Counted from the first letter of the stretch, positions 1 through 8,328 are shown. The stretch is DNA of 64,000 nucleotides from Paractinoplanes durhamensis (GCF_016862175.1 NZ_BOML01000031.1:1-64000), one strand, 5' to 3'. Notes: generated by a model from the letters alone, not told the origin. A program made the numbers and translations.

Positions 1-66
1 CCGGCATGCGCGAGTCGGCCGGCATGCGCGAGTCGGCCGGCATGCGCGAGTCGGCCGGCATGCGCG
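1..66. repeat. 18-bp tandem repeat
   Basis: Direct repeat with unit GAGTCGGCCGGCATGCGC (18 bp), about three and a half copies, nearly identical, and continuing past the left edge. The unit length is a multiple of three, and on the minus strand it encodes the SRMPAD hexapeptide of the partial gene here. Copy number is likely to vary between strains. Confidence 0.9.
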
Positions 67-406
67 AGGCCGGAATCGGCGAGGTGGCCGGCCGGCGCAG
101 CGGGGCCGGCGGCTCACTGACCACCTTCCCGTCCAGCACCGGCGGCCCGGCGGCCACCGACGGCGCGGGAGATGCCGCCACCGCCCGGCTGCCCCGGCGT
201 GGCGCGATCACCCGCGCGGCCAGGCTGAACACGCTGCGGGTGGCGGTGTCGTAGCCCTCGCGGTAGGCCTCCTCCCGGTCATCATCCGTCTGGCGTCGCT
301 GGTGGATCCGGCCCGCGGCGTATCCGCAACAGGCCACGAACACGGCGAGCAGGGTGAAGATCAAAGCTGAGTTGCCAGGTGCGGTCACGATGACGATTGT
401 GGCCAT
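1..406 (-). CDS. Small membrane protein with SRMPAD repeat, partial
   Basis: Function not recognised. An open frame begins at an ATG whose first base is 406 and stays open to the left edge, so the C-terminus is missing. About residues 12-30 form one hydrophobic helix containing a Cys-Cys pair. After it come a charged stretch (RIHQRRQTDDDREE), an Ala/Pro-rich region, and a six-residue repeat Ser-Arg-Met-Pro-Ala-Asp that runs off the edge. This suggests a single-pass protein with an extended Pro-rich tail. No strong ribosome site precedes the ATG; a GTG at codon 7 is an alternative start. It lies 90 bases beyond the stop of the large LuxR gene, on the same strand. Confidence 0.6.
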   Translation of the reverse strand, partial: MATIVIVTAPGNSALIFTLLAVFVACCGYAAGRIHQRRQTDDDREEAYREGYDTATRSVFSLAARVIAPRRGSRAVAASPAPSVAAGPPVLDGKVVSEPPAPLRRPATSPIPASRMPADSRMPADSRMPADSRMP

Positions 407-496
407 GTTGATCGATCGGCAGCTATGGCCCTTTCGACGTACCCCGATGGAAGTAGGACGTCGGTTCAGGCGGGACGGTCCGGAAATCCGGGCGCA

Positions 497-3301
497 TCAC
501 CCGAGTGTGGCGACCCAGGCGGCGATCTGCGCCCGGCGCGAGACACCCAGCTTGGTGCGGATGTGCTCGACGTGCGCGGCCGCCGTCTTCGGCGCGATCA
601 CCAGCTTGGCGGCGATCTCCCGGTTGGTCATCCCGATCGCGACGAGCCGGGCGACCTCGAACTCGCGCGGCGACAGCCCCGGGGTCACCGTGGTCGCGAC
701 GACCGGCGCCGACGTGACCGCGTCGTCCGGCGACGACAGATATCCGGGGACCGGCGCGCCGACCCGCCCGTACGCCGCCCGGCCCGCCGCGGTGAAGGCC
801 GCCGCCTCGGCCGGCCGGCGACTGCGCGCGGCGCACCGCGCCTGATCCATCAGCGCGGCCGTCCCCTCCCAGAACCGCCGCCGCCCGGCCCAGAACCCGG
901 CCGCCTCGGCCAGCTCGGCCCGCGCCTTGCCGGTCTGTCCTTCGTGCAGGTGGATCAGCCCGCGGGCGTGGGTCAGCGCGCCCAGCGTGCCCGGGATCCG
1001 GCGTTCGCCGATCAGCTCCCCGGCCCGGGCCAGCCACTCCCGGGCGGCGGTGGCCCCGGAGAGGGCCAGATGGGCCCGGACCCCGGTCACCAGGTAGGGG
1101 AAGAGATAGGCGGCGTCGCGCACCCGGGCGGATGCCTCGAACCCCTCCTCGCAGCGCTGCACCGCGGTCGCCAGATCCCCGCTGAGCAGCGCCACCTCGG
1201 CCAGCCCCCACCAGGCCGGCGACACCCGCTGCAGCTCGCGCATGCCGGCGCCGAGCGACGCCGCCTCGCCGAGGTGCTCGACCGCGGAGGCCGGCGCCCC
1301 GTGTCCCATCGCGACGTAGCCGAGGACGTGCAGGGCGGTGATCCGGGTGGTGATCCCGCCGCCGTCGGCGAGGGCCTGCCGGGCCGCCGATTCGGCGCCG
1401 ACCCAGTCGCCGATCGCCCACCGGACGTGCCCGAGGTGGGCGGTCAGGTAGTTGCGGTCGTTGATCCGTTCGACCCGTTCCGCGTAGGAGATCCCCTCCG
1501 GCAGCCAGCGCAGCGCCGATTCGTACTCGACCAGCACCGACATGCTCGACCCGAGCATCCGGTAGCCGCGGGCGCTCTGCCCCTCGAAGCGCCACTCCTG
1601 CGCCCGGGCGACCGAGCCCTCGAGGAGTTCCCGCCCCTCGTCGAGCCGGCCGGCGAAGAGGAACACCGCCCCGAGCGTCGCGTCGAGGTTGCAGCGCATG
1701 GCCCGGTCGCAGTCCTCGACCGCGATCGACCGGGCGAACTCGCCGTCCTCGATCGCCTCGCCCAGCCGCCGGTCCAGCATGTACGCGGCGGCCAGCGCGG
1801 CGTGGATGTTGGCCCGCACCTCCTGGGCCGGCGAGTCGTCCCGGAAGGCGATCAGCGGCAGCGCCCCGCGCAGGGCGGCGGCACGTTCGGCCAGGCCGAC
1901 GCCGAGCTGGTGCCGGGCGGCCACCCACTCCGGCACCAGGGCGGCCGCCGCGAGCCGGTCGTCGAGCCGCATCCGCAGCCGGTAGGCCTCCTCGTAGCAG
2001 GAGTCGGCCCCGGCGTTGTCGTCGACCGCCGCGAGTTCCCCGGCGAGCGCGGTCAGCAGGCCCGCCCGCGCGTCGGCCGGCAGCGTTTCCGGGGCGGTCC
2101 GCCGGGCCCGCCCGTACAGCTCGGCGGCCTCCCGGTGGGCGGACATCTCGGCCGCCGACCGGGCCGCGTCCATCGCGTACGCGAAGGCCTCGGCCGGGCG
2201 CGCCGCCCGCTCGTACTGATCACTGACGAAGGCCGCCGGGAACCCGGCCGCGACGGCCGCCGCGGCCGCCTTCGCGTGCAGCTCCCGGCGCCGATGCGGC
2301 GACAGGTCGGCGTAGAGGGCGTCCCGGATCAGCGCGTGCCGGAAGTCGAAGGTCGACCGGTCCGGATGCACCTGCACGAAGAACCGGTCGCTGAGCTCGC
2401 GGAGCCCGTCGTCGACGGCCGCCGGCCCGTCCCCGGTGATCGCGGTCAGCAGGTCGAGGTCGAAGGAACGGCCCAGCACGGAGGCGACCCCGGCCAGGTC
2501 ACGGGCCGGCTCGGACAGGGCGAACGCGCGCGCCAGGACGGCGTCGGCGAGGGTGTCCGGCACGCTGTCCCGGGCGGCCAGGAACTCCTCGACGTGCAGC
2601 GGGATCCCGTCGCTGCGGGCGAACACGTCGCCGGTGACCGTGCTCGGCAGCGCGCCACCGGCGATCGCCGCCGCCATCGCGGTGGTGTCGGCCAGGCTGA
2701 GCCGGGTGAGCCGCACCTCCTCGGCGAGCCGCTGGGTCAGCAGCCGGGTGCGCCACGCGCGCAACGGGACCCGCGGGAAGAGCTCGTCGCTGCGATAGGT
2801 GCCGACCACCAGCAGCGGCAGCGCGGACGCCCGCCGGGCCAGCCGGGCCAGCACGTCCAGTGTCAGGTCGTCGGCCCAGTGCAGGTCCTCCAGGGTCACC
2901 AGCAGCGGTCCGGACGCGGCCATCCCGATCATCTCGGTGAGGTCGGTGACGAGCATCCGGCGCTGCCGTTCGGCGTCACCGTCGGCGAATTCCCGCAGCC
3001 GGGCCGCCACCCGCGCGCCGACCTCGGCGACCGCCGCGCAGTGCCGCAACTCGGCGCCGAGCTCGGCCAGCAGACCGCCGGCCACCTCGGCATCGCCCGG
3101 CGACGCCCCCACGCTCACCACGGTGAAGCCCGCCGCCTGCCGCACGATCTCGGCCAGCAGCCGGGTCTTGCCGATCCCCGCTTCCCCCGCGAGGAACAGG
3201 AGTTCGCCGCTCCCCTCCGCAGCCGCGGCCAGCCGCCGGGAGGCGAGCGCCACCAGATCGTCCCGCCCGATCAGGACGGGACTGCTCAGCGCGCTGTCCA
3301 T
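497..3301 (-). CDS. LAL-family LuxR regulator with AAA ATPase
   Basis: Large ATP-dependent transcriptional activator (MalT/LAL type), 934 aa, a usual length. The N-terminal AAA domain has Walker A GEAGIGKT (residues 39-46) and Walker B LLVTLEDLHWAD (about 133-144). The middle 500 residues are helical and Ala/Leu-rich, as expected of TPR-like repeats that sense an effector. The last 60 residues form the LuxR-type helix-turn-helix, opening LSPREFEVARLV and containing MTNREIAAKL. LAL proteins usually activate neighbouring or distant metabolic clusters; no target is obvious here. It is divergent from the nickel-binding protein gene, with a 116-base shared gap containing an inverted repeat. Confidence 0.93.
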   Translation of the reverse strand: MDSALSSPVLIGRDDLVALASRRLAAAAEGSGELLFLAGEAGIGKTRLLAEIVRQAAGFTVVSVGASPGDAEVAGGLLAELGAELRHCAAVAEVGARVAARLREFADGDAERQRRMLVTDLTEMIGMAASGPLLVTLEDLHWADDLTLDVLARLARRASALPLLVVGTYRSDELFPRVPLRAWRTRLLTQRLAEEVRLTRLSLADTTAMAAAIAGGALPSTVTGDVFARSDGIPLHVEEFLAARDSVPDTLADAVLARAFALSEPARDLAGVASVLGRSFDLDLLTAITGDGPAAVDDGLRELSDRFFVQVHPDRSTFDFRHALIRDALYADLSPHRRRELHAKAAAAAVAAGFPAAFVSDQYERAARPAEAFAYAMDAARSAAEMSAHREAAELYGRARRTAPETLPADARAGLLTALAGELAAVDDNAGADSCYEEAYRLRMRLDDRLAAAALVPEWVAARHQLGVGLAERAAALRGALPLIAFRDDSPAQEVRANIHAALAAAYMLDRRLGEAIEDGEFARSIAVEDCDRAMRCNLDATLGAVFLFAGRLDEGRELLEGSVARAQEWRFEGQSARGYRMLGSSMSVLVEYESALRWLPEGISYAERVERINDRNYLTAHLGHVRWAIGDWVGAESAARQALADGGGITTRITALHVLGYVAMGHGAPASAVEHLGEAASLGAGMRELQRVSPAWWGLAEVALLSGDLATAVQRCEEGFEASARVRDAAYLFPYLVTGVRAHLALSGATAAREWLARAGELIGERRIPGTLGALTHARGLIHLHEGQTGKARAELAEAAGFWAGRRRFWEGTAALMDQARCAARSRRPAEAAAFTAAGRAAYGRVGAPVPGYLSSPDDAVTSAPVVATTVTPGLSPREFEVARLVAIGMTNREIAAKLVIAPKTAAAHVEHIRTKLGVSRRAQIAAWVATLG

Positions 3302-3356
3302 CTCCGCGACTTTAGGTCACCGAACATGCCCTTCCTAGGTGCAATGACCGATGTCC

Positions 3357-3379
3357 GACTGCCCGCGTCCCGGCAGTCT
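3357..3379. promoter_or_regulatory. Inverted repeat in divergent promoter gap
   Basis: GACTGCC and GGCAGTC flank a short spacer between the divergent LuxR regulator and the nickel-binding protein gene. It could be an operator used by either gene. Only seven paired bases support it, so this is tentative. Confidence 0.35.
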
Positions 3380-3417
3380 TCCCATGTCAGACACATAGCA
3401 GCGAGGAGCGCCACGAG

Positions 3418-3666
3418 ATGGCCAAGTTCATGGATGTACACAGCGGATTCGTCGGCGTCACCCCCGAGCAGCTCGCCGACGCCCACGAGGCCGACCTGAA
3501 GATCGAGGCCGAGGAGGGTGTGCACTTCGAGCGCGCCTGGCTCGACCCGGAATCCGGCAAGGTCTTCTGCCTCAGCTCCGGCCCGAGCAAGGAGGCCGTC
3601 CTCCGGATCCACGAGCGCGCCGGCCACCCGACCGGGGAGATCTACGAGCTGACCGCCGAGGTCTAA
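3418..3666 (+). CDS. SCO4226-type nickel-binding protein (DUF4242)
   Basis: 82 aa, the exact length of the Streptomyces SCO4226 nickel-binding protein, whose sequence I recall as very similar from the opening MAKFMDVHSGFVGVT to the C-terminal RIHERAGHPT. The family has a small ferredoxin-like fold, and the Streptomyces protein binds nickel; the physiological role is poorly defined. The protein is cytosolic, with no signal peptide. ATG is preceded by GCGAGGAGCG, a good ribosome site. It is monocistronic and followed by a gap with three hairpins. Confidence 0.9.
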   Translation: MAKFMDVHSGFVGVTPEQLADAHEADLKIEAEEGVHFERAWLDPESGKVFCLSSGPSKEAVLRIHERAGHPTGEIYELTAEV

Positions 3667-3820
3667 TTCAAGGTCAACTTCCGGATGTCGTGCCTGGGTG
3701 GTGGGTACGGACCGTCGCTCCCGCCGGGACCGCGGCGGGCCGAGCAGGCCGCTGGCGCGGCCAGAACGCTCACCCCACCACGGCGACGTGCGTAAGTGGT
3801 TGCGCTAAAACCGAAAACCC

Positions 3821-3853
3821 GAGATCCGGGCCGTGCGGGCGGCCCGGATCTCT
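3821..3853. terminator. Hairpin 1 of 3 in convergent gap
   Basis: Perfect stem GAGATCCGGGCC / GGCCCGGATCTC with a short loop, between the nickel-protein gene (+) and the dioxygenase gene (-). There is no T tract. It could stop transcription from either side. Confidence 0.6.
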
Positions 3854-3881
3854 CTCGGCCCGCGTGTCCGGTCTACACCGG

Positions 3882-3917
3882 GCCGCGACGATCTGTCCTT
3901 GCCCTGATCGTCGCGGC
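3882..3917. terminator. Hairpin 2 of 3 in convergent gap
   Basis: Perfect 12-bp stem GCCGCGACGATC / GATCGTCGCGGC with a 12-base loop, 30 bases after the first hairpin. No T tract. Confidence 0.55.
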
Positions 3918-3933
3918 GGCCGGACATGGTGAT

Positions 3934-3970
3934 GCGGCCGTATCCCACCCGGATGGCGGGATACGGCCGC
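3934..3970. terminator. Hairpin 3 of 3 in convergent gap
   Basis: Perfect 13-bp stem GCGGCCGTATCCC / GGGATACGGCCGC with an 11-base loop. It is closest to the end of the dioxygenase gene and is its likely terminator. With the two preceding hairpins it occupies most of the 357-base gap 3667-4023, which shows no gene. Confidence 0.65.
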
Positions 3971-4023
3971 AGGCCCGCCCGCGCGGGGGCAGGTGTGTCA
4001 GGCAGTGCGCGGGCGGACGGCTC

Positions 4024-5079
4024 TCACCACCAGGAGAGTGGGTTCCACCAGTGCTTGTTCTTCTTCTGCTGCTTCCTCGGCTGAGCCGGGGGCCGGGCGG
4101 CGGTCGTGGTGGCCGAGGGGGACACCGTGGCCGACGTGGTCGCCGAGGCGGTGGCGGTCGCCGTGGCGCTGGGGGACGCGCTCGGCGTGCCGGACGGGGG
4201 TGAGCCGGAGGGGGGCGTGCCGCCGGACGGCGGGGTGCCGCCGCTCTCCTCGGTGCCGGACGGGTCGACCGCGACGGTCAGCGTGGCCGTGTAGCCGGCG
4301 GCCACGCTGCCGGTCACCGTGGCCAGCTCGCGCGCGGCCGAGTCCTCGCCGAACACGTTGTCGGTGGCGAGCGTGATCTGGCCGAGGTTGGTGACGCTCT
4401 GGCTGTAGCCGTCGGTCGCGTAGACCACGTCGGAGACGTCCTCGGGAAGGGCGATCTGCGACGTCTTCACGATCGGCCCGTCGCCGCTGGTCGCGTTGGC
4501 CAGCGACGAGTAGACCTCGAAGTGGATGTGCGGCCAGCGACCCGAGTAGCAGGCCGGGAAGATGCTGGTGAAGGTGACCGTGCCGGTGGAGTCGGTCACC
4601 TGGATGCCGCGCAGATAGTTCTGATCGGTGATCCCGGTGGAATACAGCGAGTAGTTGCCGTCCCGGTCGCAGTGCCACGCGTAGATGGCCGCGTCGGTGA
4701 TCGGCGCGCCGGCGAGGTCGAGGACGGTCAGCGAGAACTCGAACGGCACACCTTCGGCCGTTCCCGACGCGGTGCCGAACGAGGACCGGATGTCCTTCCG
4801 CACGATGCCGTCGAGGGTGCGCACGTCCGGCCCGTTCGAGCCGTCCGCGGGGTACGGGCCGGCGGTCTCCGACTCCACCTCTTCGAGGGTGTCGGCGAGG
4901 GCGGTCCCACCGGAGAGCAGCGCCCCACCGGTGACCGCGAGAGCGCTCGCCCCGCCGAGGACGGCCAGCATCCGCCGTCTGCTCATGGTGTTCAGGTCGA
5001 ATTGCAGGCCTTTGTCGTGCACTTCGCGGACGTAGGCGGCATTGTCGAGGTCCGGGTTGCCGAGGTCGGGATCTGGCAT
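4024..5079 (-). CDS. Tat-exported intradiol ring-cleavage dioxygenase
   Basis: Non-haem Fe(III) intradiol dioxygenase-like protein of 351 aa, related to catechol and protocatechuate dioxygenases. The four expected iron ligands are visible: Tyr in DGNYSLY, Tyr in ACYSG, and both His in PHIHFEVY. A twin-arginine signal (SRRRMLAVLGG) starts at about residue 33, so the protein is probably folded and then exported. After the catalytic domain comes a long Ser/Thr/Pro/Gly-rich linker and an unusual basic, Trp-rich end, KHWWNPLSWW. The ATG at 5079 is preceded by CCTGGAG; a start at the Met just before the twin Arg (4986) is possible. The natural substrate cannot be read from sequence; plant or soil aromatics are plausible. 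Confidence 0.85.
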   Translation of the reverse strand: MPDPDLGNPDLDNAAYVREVHDKGLQFDLNTMSRRRMLAVLGGASALAVTGGALLSGGTALADTLEEVESETAGPYPADGSNGPDVRTLDGIVRKDIRSSFGTASGTAEGVPFEFSLTVLDLAGAPITDAAIYAWHCDRDGNYSLYSTGITDQNYLRGIQVTDSTGTVTFTSIFPACYSGRWPHIHFEVYSSLANATSGDGPIVKTSQIALPEDVSDVVYATDGYSQSVTNLGQITLATDNVFGEDSAARELATVTGSVAAGYTATLTVAVDPSGTEESGGTPPSGGTPPSGSPPSGTPSASPSATATATASATTSATVSPSATTTAARPPAQPRKQQKKNKHWWNPLSWW

Positions 5080-5186
5080 CAGGCTCGTCTCCAGGGGGCG
5101 TTGCTGGGCTGAACTGCAGCGAACCAACGGGCCCTGAGCCCGCACTGTCCTGACGCTGTGCGCAAGATAAGGATGAAGGTTCGTCT

Positions 5187-5801
5187 ATGTCGATCGTCGG
5201 AATCCTGAGCCCCGGCCAGATGGGCGCCGGCCTCAACGCGGTCTCGCCGGAGACGATGGCCGCGATCGCCACCGACCTGACCGGCTGCCGGGTCGTCGAC
5301 GGCGCGATCTCCGGCCCGCCGCCGGCCACGATCGCCGGCACCTATCTCTATCTGGCCGGCCCGGACGCCGCCACGGTGGCCGGCCTGCCCTGGGGCGACC
5401 TGGTCATGCCGATGCTGGTCGGCGACGGGATCGGGTCGGCGAGCGCGGTCAAGATGTGCACCGGGAGCGTCTACAAGGGGCTGACCGCGCTGATCACGCA
5501 GGCGATGCGGGTGGCCGGCGCGCACGGCGTACTCCATGCGGTTCTGGATGATCTGGAGCGCAACGATCTCGCGCGGACCGCGTCCGTCGCCCGGTCGGCG
5601 CCGAAGGCGCATCGCTTCGTCGCCGAGATGCGCGAGGTGGCGGCGACCCAGGCGGCCGCGGGCCTGACCCCGGACCTGTTCGCCGCGATCGCCGAGGTCT
5701 ATGCCGACATCGCCGGCACCCGGCTGGCCGCCGGCACCCCGGAGACCGCGACCGACCTGGCACCCGCCGAAATCGTCTCGCGACTCGGCGTGAGGTTCTG
5801 A
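5187..5801 (+). CDS. DUF1932 dehydrogenase with deleted Rossmann domain
   Basis: 204 aa, related to 6-phosphogluconate-dehydrogenase-like NAD(P) oxidoreductases with a C-terminal DUF1932 helical domain. The first strand and glycine-rich turn are present (VGILSPGQMGAGL), but the chain then jumps to NAVSPET, a motif normally about 80-90 residues in. Roughly 65-75 residues of the nucleotide-binding fold are missing with the frame intact. The C-terminal domain looks complete. The protein probably cannot bind NAD(P) normally, so it may be decaying or re-purposed. The stop codon lies three bases before the LacI operator at 5804. Confidence 0.75.
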   Translation: MSIVGILSPGQMGAGLNAVSPETMAAIATDLTGCRVVDGAISGPPPATIAGTYLYLAGPDAATVAGLPWGDLVMPMLVGDGIGSASAVKMCTGSVYKGLTALITQAMRVAGAHGVLHAVLDDLERNDLARTASVARSAPKAHRFVAEMREVAATQAAAGLTPDLFAAIAEVYADIAGTRLAAGTPETATDLAPAEIVSRLGVRF

Positions 5802-5803
5802 GC

Positions 5804-5815
5804 GACATCGATGTC
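5804..5815. promoter_or_regulatory. LacI-type operator before lacI gene (site A)
   Basis: Perfect palindrome GACATCGATGTC, 46 bases before the LacI start. Near-identical palindromes occur before the sugar importer (6961), GH92-1 (20424) and GH92-2 (28653). Autoregulation is the likely meaning; a partial copy, GACATCGACATG, overlaps the start codon region. Confidence 0.75.
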
Positions 5816-5861
5816 ATACTTGCGGGGTTTCCCGCCGCCGAACCCGCGGAGCGACATCGAC

Positions 5862-6878
5862 ATGCCCTCCGACGAAACGACCCTCCGCCGGCCGACGCTG
5901 ACCGAGGTGGCCGCGCTGGCGGGAGTCAGTCTCAAGACGGCGTCCCGGGCCCTCAATCGTGAGCCGAACGTGGCCGCGTCCACCGGCCGCCGGGTCCAGG
6001 ATGCCGCCGATTCGCTGGGCTACCGGCTCAACGGCATCGCCCGCGAGTTGCGTCGCGGCGCCACGTCCGCGCTGGTCGGGCTGGTCAGTGGCGATCTGGC
6101 CAACCCGTTCTACTCGGCGGTGGCCAGCGGGGCCGAGCGCGAGCTGCGCCAGCACGGCCTGCTGCTGATCACCGCGAACAACGACGAGGACGGCGAGCTC
6201 GAGCGCAGCCTGGTGGACGCGTTCCTGGAGCGGCGGGTGCGGGCGCTGCTGGTGATCCCGAGCGCCGACGACCACGAATACCTGGCGATCGAGGGCAACC
6301 GCGGCGTGCCGTTCGTGTTCCTGGACCGGCCGCCGGACGGGCTGGCCGCCGATGCGGTGCTGATCGACAACGCGGGCGGCGCCCGGTCGGCCGGCGAGCA
6401 CCTGCTCGGCGGCGGCCACCGGCGGATCGCGATGGTCGCCGACCTGGCCCGGATGGCCCCGCAGCGCGGCCGGATCGACGGCTTCGTGAGCGCGATGAAA
6501 TCGGCCGGCAACATCGACTGGGAGCCGTACCTGCGCACCGAGGTGCACGATGTGCGGCACGCCGAGCGGACGGTGCGCGGGCTTCTCGCCCTCGACGAGC
6601 CGCCGAGCGCGATCTTCACGACCAACAACCGGCTCACCACCGGCGCCCTGCGCGCCCTGCGCGACCAGGTGAATCCGCCCGCGCTGGTCGGTTTCGACGA
6701 CTTCGACCTGGCCGACGTGCTCGGCACGACGGTGGTCGCGCACGACATGAGCGCCATTGGGCGAGAGGCGGCAAGGCTCGCTTATGAGCGAATCAGCGGC
6801 CATACTGGCCCGGCTCGAACCATCGTCATATCGACATCCCTGATCGCCCGAGGTTCGGGCGAAAGGTTCCCGCACTGA
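5862..6878 (+). CDS. LacI-family sugar regulator (probable mannoside)
   Basis: Repressor of 338 aa. The N-terminal helix-turn-helix LTEVAALAGVSLKTASRAL (about residues 11-29) and hinge are standard, followed by a periplasmic-binding-like ligand domain (LVSGDLANPFYSAV, FVFLDRPPDGL, LVGFDDFDLADVL). ATG 5862 is chosen because GGAG lies 10 bases upstream and the helix-turn-helix begins soon after; the open frame extends further up but overlaps the operator. It is followed by the ABC importer in the same orientation. Shared operators suggest it controls itself, the importer and two GH92 alpha-mannosidases, so an alpha-mannose-containing oligosaccharide is the suggested inducer. The ligand is inferred only from the targets. 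Confidence 0.92.
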   Translation: MPSDETTLRRPTLTEVAALAGVSLKTASRALNREPNVAASTGRRVQDAADSLGYRLNGIARELRRGATSALVGLVSGDLANPFYSAVASGAERELRQHGLLLITANNDEDGELERSLVDAFLERRVRALLVIPSADDHEYLAIEGNRGVPFVFLDRPPDGLAADAVLIDNAGGARSAGEHLLGGGHRRIAMVADLARMAPQRGRIDGFVSAMKSAGNIDWEPYLRTEVHDVRHAERTVRGLLALDEPPSAIFTTNNRLTTGALRALRDQVNPPALVGFDDFDLADVLGTTVVAHDMSAIGREAARLAYERISGHTGPARTIVISTSLIARGSGERFPH

Positions 6879-6960
6879 CCACATAGGTCCGCACGTAACG
6901 ACACGGAAACTTTCGTTGACACGTGTGCGGTTCAGGCGGCACGGTACTCCCCGACGTACT

Positions 6961-6974
6961 TGACAACGATGTCA
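6961..6974. promoter_or_regulatory. LacI-type operator before sugar importer (site B)
   Basis: TGACAACGATGTCA, 22 bases before the binding-protein start. It has one central mismatch from perfect symmetry and follows the same consensus as sites A, C and D. It overlaps a TTGACA that could be a -35 element, so bound repressor would block initiation. Confidence 0.75.
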
Positions 6975-6995
6975 ATATCTCGATGGGAGATAGTT

Positions 6996-8267
6996 ATGCG
7001 CTTCACTCGACGGGCCGCTATCGCCGTCGTCGGTGTCGCCGCGCTGCTGACGGCTTCGGCCTGCGGGTCGAGCGACGACGGTGGCGACGGTGGCTCCGGC
7101 TCCAAGAAGGTGGAAGTCTTCACGTGGTGGGCCGACGGTGGTGAGAAGGCCGGTCTCGACGGCCTCGTCGCCCAGTTCGGCAAGGACTGTGCCGGCCAGG
7201 AGTTCGTGAACGGCGCGGTCGCCGGTGGCGCCGGCGCCAACGCCAAGCAGGTGCTCGCCTCCCGCCTGCAGCAGAAGGACCCGCCGGACACGTTCCAGGC
7301 GCACGCCGGTGCGGAGCTCGGCGACTACATCAACGCCGGCCAGGTCGAGGACCTCAGCGCCGACTACGACACGTGGGGCCTCAAGACCGCGTTCCCGCAG
7401 GGCCTGATCCAGAACCTCACGGTCGACGGCAAGATCTACTCGGTGCCGGCCAACATCCACCGCGCCAACGTGGTCTGGACCAACAAGAAGGTCGTCGCCG
7501 ACGCCGGCATCACCAGCGACCCGACCGACCTGGCGAGCTTCATCGCCGACCTGGACAAGGTCAAGGCCAAGGGCATCGCCGCGCCGCTCGCCATCGGCAA
7601 GGACTGGACCCAGCTCATGCTGTTCGAGTCGGTGCTGATCACCGACCTGGGCGCGGACAAGTTCACCGGCCTGTGGAACGGCAAGACCGATTGGAACAGC
7701 GCCGAGGTCACCAAGGGCATCAACGACTTCAAGACGCTGCTGACCTACACCAACAAGGACCGCGACGCCCTCGACTGGACCGACGCGGAGAAGCTGGTCA
7801 TGGACGGCAAGGCCGCCTACCAGCTGATGGGTGACTGGGAAGCCGCCGACCTGGACGCCAAGAAGTTCGCCGACTACGCCTGGTTCACCTTCCCGGGCAA
7901 CGGCACGACCTTCCAGTGGCTGGCCGACTCGTTCGTCCTGCCGACCGGCGCGAAGAACGCCGAGGGCACCAAGTGCTGGCTGAAGACGGTCGGCTCGGCC
8001 GACGGCCAGAAGGCGTTCAACACCAAGAAGGGCTCGATCCCGGCCCGGACCGATGCCGTCCCGGCCGACTACCCGAAGTACCAGCAGGCCGCGATGGCCG
8101 ACTGGAAGTCCGCGACCCAGGTCCCGTCGTGTGCGCACGGCTCGGCCTGCACGCAGGGCTGGCAGGGTGCGGCCAACTCCGCGCTCGGCGCGTTCTCCTC
8201 CAACCAGGACGTGGCCGGCCTGCAGAAGGCCCTGGCCGCCGCCGCCTCGCAGTTCGTCAAGAAGTAA
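6996..8267 (+). CDS. Sugar ABC transporter substrate-binding lipoprotein
   Basis: Extracellular family-1 solute-binding protein, 423 aa. The N-terminus is a lipoprotein signal ending in the lipobox LTASAC (Cys 23), followed by an acidic Gly/Ser linker. The mature part has family features: WWADGGEKAGLDGLV near the start, VPANIHRANVVWTNKK, and a Trp-rich QLMGDWEAADLD segment. It captures an oligosaccharide outside the cell for the two permeases downstream. ATG 6996 follows GGGAGA at 6985. The LacI operator at 6961 indicates induction by its substrate, and a strong hairpin follows the stop, so it is probably made in excess over the permeases. Confidence 0.93.
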   Translation: MRFTRRAAIAVVGVAALLTASACGSSDDGGDGGSGSKKVEVFTWWADGGEKAGLDGLVAQFGKDCAGQEFVNGAVAGGAGANAKQVLASRLQQKDPPDTFQAHAGAELGDYINAGQVEDLSADYDTWGLKTAFPQGLIQNLTVDGKIYSVPANIHRANVVWTNKKVVADAGITSDPTDLASFIADLDKVKAKGIAAPLAIGKDWTQLMLFESVLITDLGADKFTGLWNGKTDWNSAEVTKGINDFKTLLTYTNKDRDALDWTDAEKLVMDGKAAYQLMGDWEAADLDAKKFADYAWFTFPGNGTTFQWLADSFVLPTGAKNAEGTKCWLKTVGSADGQKAFNTKKGSIPARTDAVPADYPKYQQAAMADWKSATQVPSCAHGSACTQGWQGAANSALGAFSSNQDVAGLQKALAAAASQFVKK

Positions 8268-8279
8268 GGCAGTCATCTC

Positions 8280-8313
8280 GGGCGGGACGGCTCAACGCCG
8301 TCCCGCCCTTTTT
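8280..8313 (+). terminator. Intrinsic terminator/attenuator after binding protein
   Basis: 11-bp perfect GC stem GGGCGGGACGG / CCGTCCCGCCC with a 7-base loop, followed by TTTTT. This is a rare textbook intrinsic terminator for a high-GC genome. It sits inside the importer operon, so partial read-through would set a high binding-protein to permease ratio. Confidence 0.85.
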
Positions 8314-8328
8314 CCACGAGGAGCCCTG

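Noticed and set aside
1..66. CRISPR array at the left edge
   Set aside because: The repeats are contiguous 18-bp units with no spacers and stay in a coding frame.
425..3499. Long plus-strand frame opposite the LuxR regulator
   Set aside because: Composition is Arg/Pro/Gly-rich and domain-free; it is an antisense shadow of the regulator.
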